From JBBRHF01 sp038223055 (GTDB taxonomy: Bacteria > Actinomycetota > Actinomycetes > JACCUZ01): a stretch of 16,196 bases of DNA. Where the stretch lies: positions 1 through 16,196 of the forward strand of contig JBBRHF010000089.1 of NCBI GenBank assembly GCA_038223055.1, in the 5' to 3' direction. Made by a program: the position numbers and the translations under genes. Under the pieces are notes generated by a model that was not told the DNA's origin, made no database searches, and saw only the letters and a program-made list of their open reading frames with translations. Of the stretch, positions 13,813 to 16,196 are shown piece by piece (positions within the stretch are counted from its first letter, which is position 1; every line of letters starts with the position of its first letter).

Positions 13813-13854
13813 CTGGCCGTAGGCGACCGGCAATCGGCTACTGGCCGTAGGCGA
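13813..13854. repeat. 14-bp direct repeat upstream of the 57-aa frame
   Basis: CTGGCCGTAGGCGA at 13813-13826 recurs at 13841-13854, period 28 bp. The second copy ends 40 bp before the GTG at 13895, so the repeats could be binding sites in its promoter; that is inference. Confidence 0.7.
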
Positions 13855-13894
13855 GCTGGCACGCGCTACGCCAACAGAAGGAGGGACGACCCCT

Positions 13895-14068
13895 GTGTCC
13901 GGCCAGCAACCTCCCTCGCGCAGGACTGGCCGGCCACCGCAGGGGGTCACCTGGCCCGAGGCAGTTCAGCTCCCGGGCGCCGCAGGACTTCTTCTGGCAT
14001 CGGGCATCCGCGGCGGCGGGCGGCACAGTCCTTGGCGGGTGCTGCGCCGCCACGAAAGTGGTCAATGA
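13895..14068 (+). CDS. Possible small protein (57 aa) in the element
   Basis: A 57-codon frame starts at GTG 13895 with a very good ribosome binding site, AAGGAGGG (13878-13885), 9 nt upstream. The product begins SGQQPPSRRTGRPPQGVTWP after the initiator and continues EAVQLPGAAGLLLASGIRGG, ending in a basic segment RHSPWRVLRRHESGQ. It has no signal peptide; the middle is mildly hydrophobic and the ends are basic, which would fit a small DNA-binding or accessory protein, but I recognise no family. Codon use is less GC-biased than in core genes. It ends 42 nt before the secreted-protein gene on the same strand, so the two may be cotranscribed. The main support is the ribosome binding site. Confidence 0.42.
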   Translation: MSGQQPPSRRTGRPPQGVTWPEAVQLPGAAGLLLASGIRGGGRHSPWRVLRRHESGQ

Positions 14069-14110
14069 CGACAGAATCCTGCGCGTCCACCACAACTCTA
14101 AGGAACATCT

Positions 14111-14605
14111 GTGACAACGTCCGCTCTATCTCGCCGCCTAGCGGGCGGGGCCGCCGCGCTGGTCATGGCTCTCGGTGCCGGGCTCGCCGGCGCGCCGACC
14201 GCCTCCGCCCACAACATCTGGACCGACACGAGTTTCAACGAGCCGTCGTGCTCCAGCTGGGCACAGGTCAAGACCACCAAGGTGTACGCCCGCAGATGCA
14301 TCACCATCACCCACGGGCTGGCCGTGGATGCCAAGGTGTACGCCGTCGGCAACGTTCAGATCAAGAACCTGAGCACCCGCCCGCACAAGGTAGCCCGACG
14401 CGTCCTGGTCGGTGCCGTCGAGGCTGGCCAGCAGGTGCGCTACCAGGGCATGACGCGCATCCCCGCCGGCAAGAAGGTGTACTCCTTCACGGTGTCCATC
14501 GCCGGACCCCACGACTGCTACGGCTCCTGGGGCTACGTCCATGTGGACACGACCCGCACCCTGCTCGACCTCACGAGGGTCCGCGGTACCCAGACCTGCA
14601 TCTGA
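14111..14605 (+). CDS. Secreted four-cysteine protein of unknown function
   Basis: 164-aa protein with a clear Sec signal peptide: basic start (MTTSALSRRL), hydrophobic core AGGAAALVMALGAGLAG, and cleavage after Ala-Ser-Ala at residue 33. The mature chain of about 131 residues has four cysteines (47, 63, 136, 163), likely two disulfides. It is rich in beta-type sequence (TKVYARRCITITHGLAVDAK, VYAVGNVQIKNLS, KKVYSFTVSIAGPHDCYGSW) and may be a small beta-sandwich. I do not recognise the family. The GTG start has AAGGA 6 nt upstream. It is followed by a perfect 12-bp terminator hairpin. It is one of the few genes in the element that is undamaged, so it may be under selection. Confidence 0.82.
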   Translation: MTTSALSRRLAGGAAALVMALGAGLAGAPTASAHNIWTDTSFNEPSCSSWAQVKTTKVYARRCITITHGLAVDAKVYAVGNVQIKNLSTRPHKVARRVLVGAVEAGQQVRYQGMTRIPAGKKVYSFTVSIAGPHDCYGSWGYVHVDTTRTLLDLTRVRGTQTCI

Positions 14606-14623
14606 CCGCCACCACACCACCGA

Positions 14624-14651
14624 CAGCTCGGGACCGTCAGGTCCCGAGCTG
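14624..14651 (+). terminator. Terminator after the secreted-protein gene
   Basis: CAGCTCGGGACC (14624-14635) and GGTCCCGAGCTG (14640-14651) form a perfect 12-bp stem with a GTCA loop, 18 nt after the stop codon. CTCTGTGCT follows. It could also serve minus-strand transcripts. Confidence 0.85.
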
Positions 14652-14689
14652 CTCTGTGCTGGGCGCAGGTGCTGATTGCGATGGCCAGG

Positions 14690-15053
14690 TCAGCCTGCCC
14701 GCAGGAGGTCGATCCGCGCGCCGCTCAGCTTGGCGGCCAGGCGCAGGTTCACCCCGTCCACACCCGAGGCGGCAACCCAGGCGTGCGCGGGGACGACGAC
14801 GGCCACCTGACGGCGGGACGCGTCGGTGACCTGCGAGTCCAGCGCCAGCTTCGGCAGCAGGGCGGCAGCCGCGAACTGCGCCAGAGTTGAGGTTCTCGCG
14901 GCGTTCGATGACCTCGACCGGCTCACCCACGGCCCGCACGACCCCGGCCAGGACCTCGCCGTGCTCGCCGCACACCCGTCGCCACGCGTCCTGCCCGCTC
15001 ACTGCGACCTTCGTGGCGACGCCGGGCTCGCGTGCGACTCCGAGCAGGCTCAC
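14690..15053 (-). pseudogene. Unidentified frameshifted gene downstream of the AbrB-like gene
   Basis: From GTG 15053 one frame reads SLLGVAREPGVATKVAVSGQ, then DAWRRVCGEHGEVLAGVVRA and VGEPVEVIERRENLNS. At about 14885 the protein-like sequence switches frame and continues LAQFAAAALLPKLALDSQVT, then QVAVVVPAHAWVAASGVDGV and ends AAKLSGARIDLLRAG at 14690. The alternative continuation of the first frame is Arg/Pro-rich and unlikely to be coding. Joined, the product would be about 120 aa with no cysteine pairs, signal or membrane segment. No start has a good ribosome binding site, and the same frame is open further upstream, overlapping the AbrB-like gene. I do not recognise the family. Confidence 0.45.
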
Positions 15054-15097
15054 GGACCCGTCCCGCAGGCCCGGGGAGCCCGCAGTCGCCCGCTCGC

Positions 15098-15852
15098 TCA
15101 GCCAGAGCCGACGGGCCGGGTGAAGCAGGGCGCGACCCTGCTACGCATGTGGGGCGCCGCTGGTGTCGTCACGGTGATGCCAGGCAAGGTCTCCGCGGGC
15201 AGCGTCCCGGTCAGTTGCTGCAGGACGTCGGCGGCGGGGTACAGGTGCAGGCTCGAGTCGGTGAGCACGGCGACTGCCAGCACCTGGTCGCCGCGGCGCA
15301 GGTCGAGAGCCCCGATGAGCATGGGCGGCAGGGTGAGGCGCCCGCCGTCATCGGGCGGTTCGACCCTGGTGAGGCTGGGCTTGACGAGCGCTCCGGGCCG
15401 GATGACCGCGTGGCCGTCCTCGACCCAGGTGACGAGCCCGGTGCTGCTGTCCCAGCCGAGCGCCGCGAGGACCCTGCGCAGCGATGCCCGGTTGTGGTCG
15501 TCGAGCGCGGCAAGCGATGCGGGCGGCGCGCGCCGTCACGGGCTGGCTTGGCGGGCGGGCGGCGAAGCTGGACGACCACCGCGCCGCGGCCAGAGCCGGC
15601 GGCGATCGTCTCGGGGGCCGGGGGGCGGCCACCGCGGATGCGGCCGAGCGCGTGAGCTTCGCGGATGTGACCGTCCAGGGCGTGGGCCATGCCCTGGTCG
15701 GTGTCGGGTCCCTCGGTCACGGCAGTCGCACGTTCACCCCAGCTGGCGTGTGGGGTCCCCGGGGCGTGGGGCGCCACTTCTCGGGGGCCACCGTGGAGCT
15801 GGGCGGGGGGCAGCGCGGCGCCCGCCGGGATGCTGGCATTGCCCGGTTGGCC
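15098..15852 (-). pseudogene. AbrB/SpoVT-like DNA-binding protein gene with a frameshift
   Basis: The C-terminal frame (about 15530-15098) reads ASLAALDDHNRASLRRVLAA, then LGWDSSTGLVTWVEDGHAVI and DDGGRLTLPPMLIGALDLRR followed by GDQVLAVAVLTDSSLHLYPA. The pattern GRLTLP-x5-L-GDQVL-LHLYP is a swapped-hairpin AbrB/MazE-type domain. This frame has no start and begins after a TGA near 15541. A second frame upstream (from GTG 15852 or earlier) reads MAHALDGHIREAHALGRIRG, then GGRPPAPETIAAGSGRGAVV and QLRRPPAKPARDGARRP, and joins it if one base is gained or lost in the GC run at 15526-15540. The product would be about 250 aa and regulatory. It lies next to the tRNA att site. A sequencing error is possible, as the junction is a GC dinucleotide run. 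Confidence 0.6.
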
Positions 15853-15943
15853 GGGCACTGTGCTCAGCAAGGCAGGGGCATCCCCGCTGACCTGGGGAGG
15901 AGACCACGCCGTCCCGTGAGCCGGGGACGTTTCCCCATGCAAT

Positions 15944-15966
15944 GTGCGCGAGGGGGGAGTTGAACC
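15944..15966 (-). other. tRNA-proximal attachment site
   Basis: The 3' end of tRNA-Leu, from the T loop to one base past the discriminator, is the partner of the copy at 11282-11304 (22/23 identical, same orientation). The tRNA remains intact because the element restores the 3' end on insertion. The single mismatch is at 15951. Confidence 0.65.
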
Positions 15967-16028
15967 CCCACACCCTTTCGGGCACACGGACCTGAACCGT
16001 GCGCGTCTGCCTATTCCGCCACTCGCGC
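15945..16028 (-). tRNA. tRNA-Leu (anticodon CAG)
   Basis: 84-nt class II tRNA. Acceptor stem GCGCGAG pairs with CTCGCGC, and the discriminator is A. The D arm is GCG/CGC. The anticodon stem CACGG/CCGTG encloses TTCAGGT, giving anticodon CAG, which reads CUG. A variable arm of about 15 nt (TGCCCGAAAGGGTGT) follows. The T arm is GGGGG-TTCAACT-CCCCC. The 3' CCA is not encoded. CUG is likely a major leucine codon in this GC-rich genome. The T loop and acceptor end form the attachment site of the neighbouring element. Confidence 0.96.
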
Positions 16029-16038
16029 GAGCGCGGAA

Positions 16039-16044
16039 ATGCTA
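16039..16044 (-). promoter_or_regulatory. Candidate -10 element of tRNA-Leu
   Basis: TAGCAT on the minus strand fits TANNNT and lies 10 nt before the tRNA 5' end, in the only AT-richer spot of the region. No clear -35 is seen. Confidence 0.45.
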
Positions 16045-16059
16045 ACACGCACGAGAGTG

Positions 16060-16196
16060 ACGAGGCGCGCGCGACGAGTGAGGTCGGGCGCGGCGGCGGC
16101 GGGGCCGGGGGGGGGGCGCCGGGAGGCGGCGCCGCGGCGCGGCCCAGCGCCGCCCCCCCGCCCGCGCCCGCGCGAGCCCCCCCACCGCCCCCACCC
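16060..16196. other. Low-complexity right end
   Basis: Long runs of G and C, including at least eight consecutive Gs near 16110, with inverted GC blocks such as GGCGCCGCGGCGC. No gene is supported. It looks like a region where assembly or sequencing failed. Confidence 0.6.

Larger units (their letters stand above)
11282..15966. mobile_element. Putative decayed integrative element at tRNA-Leu(CAG)
   Basis: The segment is bounded by direct repeats of the tRNA-Leu 3' end, one inside the intact tRNA gene on the right and one at 11282-11304, about 4.66 kb apart. Geometry fits insertion into the 3' end of a minus-strand tRNA gene: the element lies directly downstream of the tRNA. It contains the C-terminal part of a tyrosine recombinase, a BrnT-type toxin-antitoxin pair, an AbrB-like gene, two small plus-strand genes and extensive broken reading frames. 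No replication or transfer gene is recognisable. Several minus-strand frames appear disrupted, so the element is probably immobile now. Sequencing errors are an alternative explanation for individual frameshifts. Confidence 0.62.

Noticed and set aside
15734..16048. Minus-strand protein containing EWRNRQTRTVQVRVPERVWG
   Set aside because: This is the translation of the tRNA-Leu gene, a common spurious protein.

Overview
The window is very GC-rich, with codon third positions almost always G or C, GTG starts beside ATG, and several genes whose only start signal is a TANNNT hexamer 7-8 nt before the start codon. Together with families such as DUF4012, an actinobacterial-type Fpg/Nei glycosylase and an AbrB-like regulator, this points to an actinomycete chromosome; I cannot name the genus. 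Both ends are low-complexity (GGN/CCN repeat on the left, G/C runs on the right), as at contig breaks.

Layout. (1) 1-385, minus: a truncated reading frame with a short hydrophobic segment followed by 78 uninterrupted glycines. (2) 597-4206: dTDP-L-rhamnose precursor genes, rfbD and rfbB on the minus strand and rfbA divergent on the plus strand. A VapBC-type toxin-antitoxin pair, with a perfect 20-bp palindrome at its promoter, sits between rfbB and rfbA. The epimerase gene rfbC is not in the window. (3) 4178-7069, minus: a membrane-anchored DUF4012 protein and an Fpg/Nei DNA glycosylase with zinc finger. (4) 7070-8649, plus: a structured 5' region and a secreted HExxHxxGxxH metalloprotease. 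(5) 8751-10128, minus: an alpha/beta hydrolase of the non-heme haloperoxidase/esterase type and a conserved 140-aa protein. (6) 10453-10929, plus: a phasin-like amphipathic helical protein with a SAP/Rho-N-like tail, behind a near-consensus promoter and followed by two strong hairpins.

(7) 11282-15966 looks like a small decayed integrative element. At its right end is an intact tRNA-Leu(CAG) gene on the minus strand (15945-16028). A 23-bp copy of the tRNA 3' end, 22/23 identical and in the same orientation, lies at 11282-11304. Between the repeats are a BrnT-type toxin with a ribbon-helix-helix antitoxin, a frameshifted C-terminal tyrosine-recombinase fragment, a long stretch of broken reading frames, a possible 57-aa gene with a strong ribosome binding site, a secreted four-cysteine protein of unknown function with its own terminator, an unidentified frameshifted gene and a frameshifted AbrB/SpoVT-like gene beside the tRNA. 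Apparent frame disruption is confined to this segment; all complete genes outside it read cleanly.

How the genes fit together: rfbA, rfbB and rfbD carry out steps 1, 2 and 4 of dTDP-rhamnose synthesis for cell-envelope glycans. The DUF4012 protein and secreted protease may also act at the envelope. The two toxin-antitoxin pairs are separate: one inserted among housekeeping sugar genes, one beside the integrase, where it could have stabilised the element.
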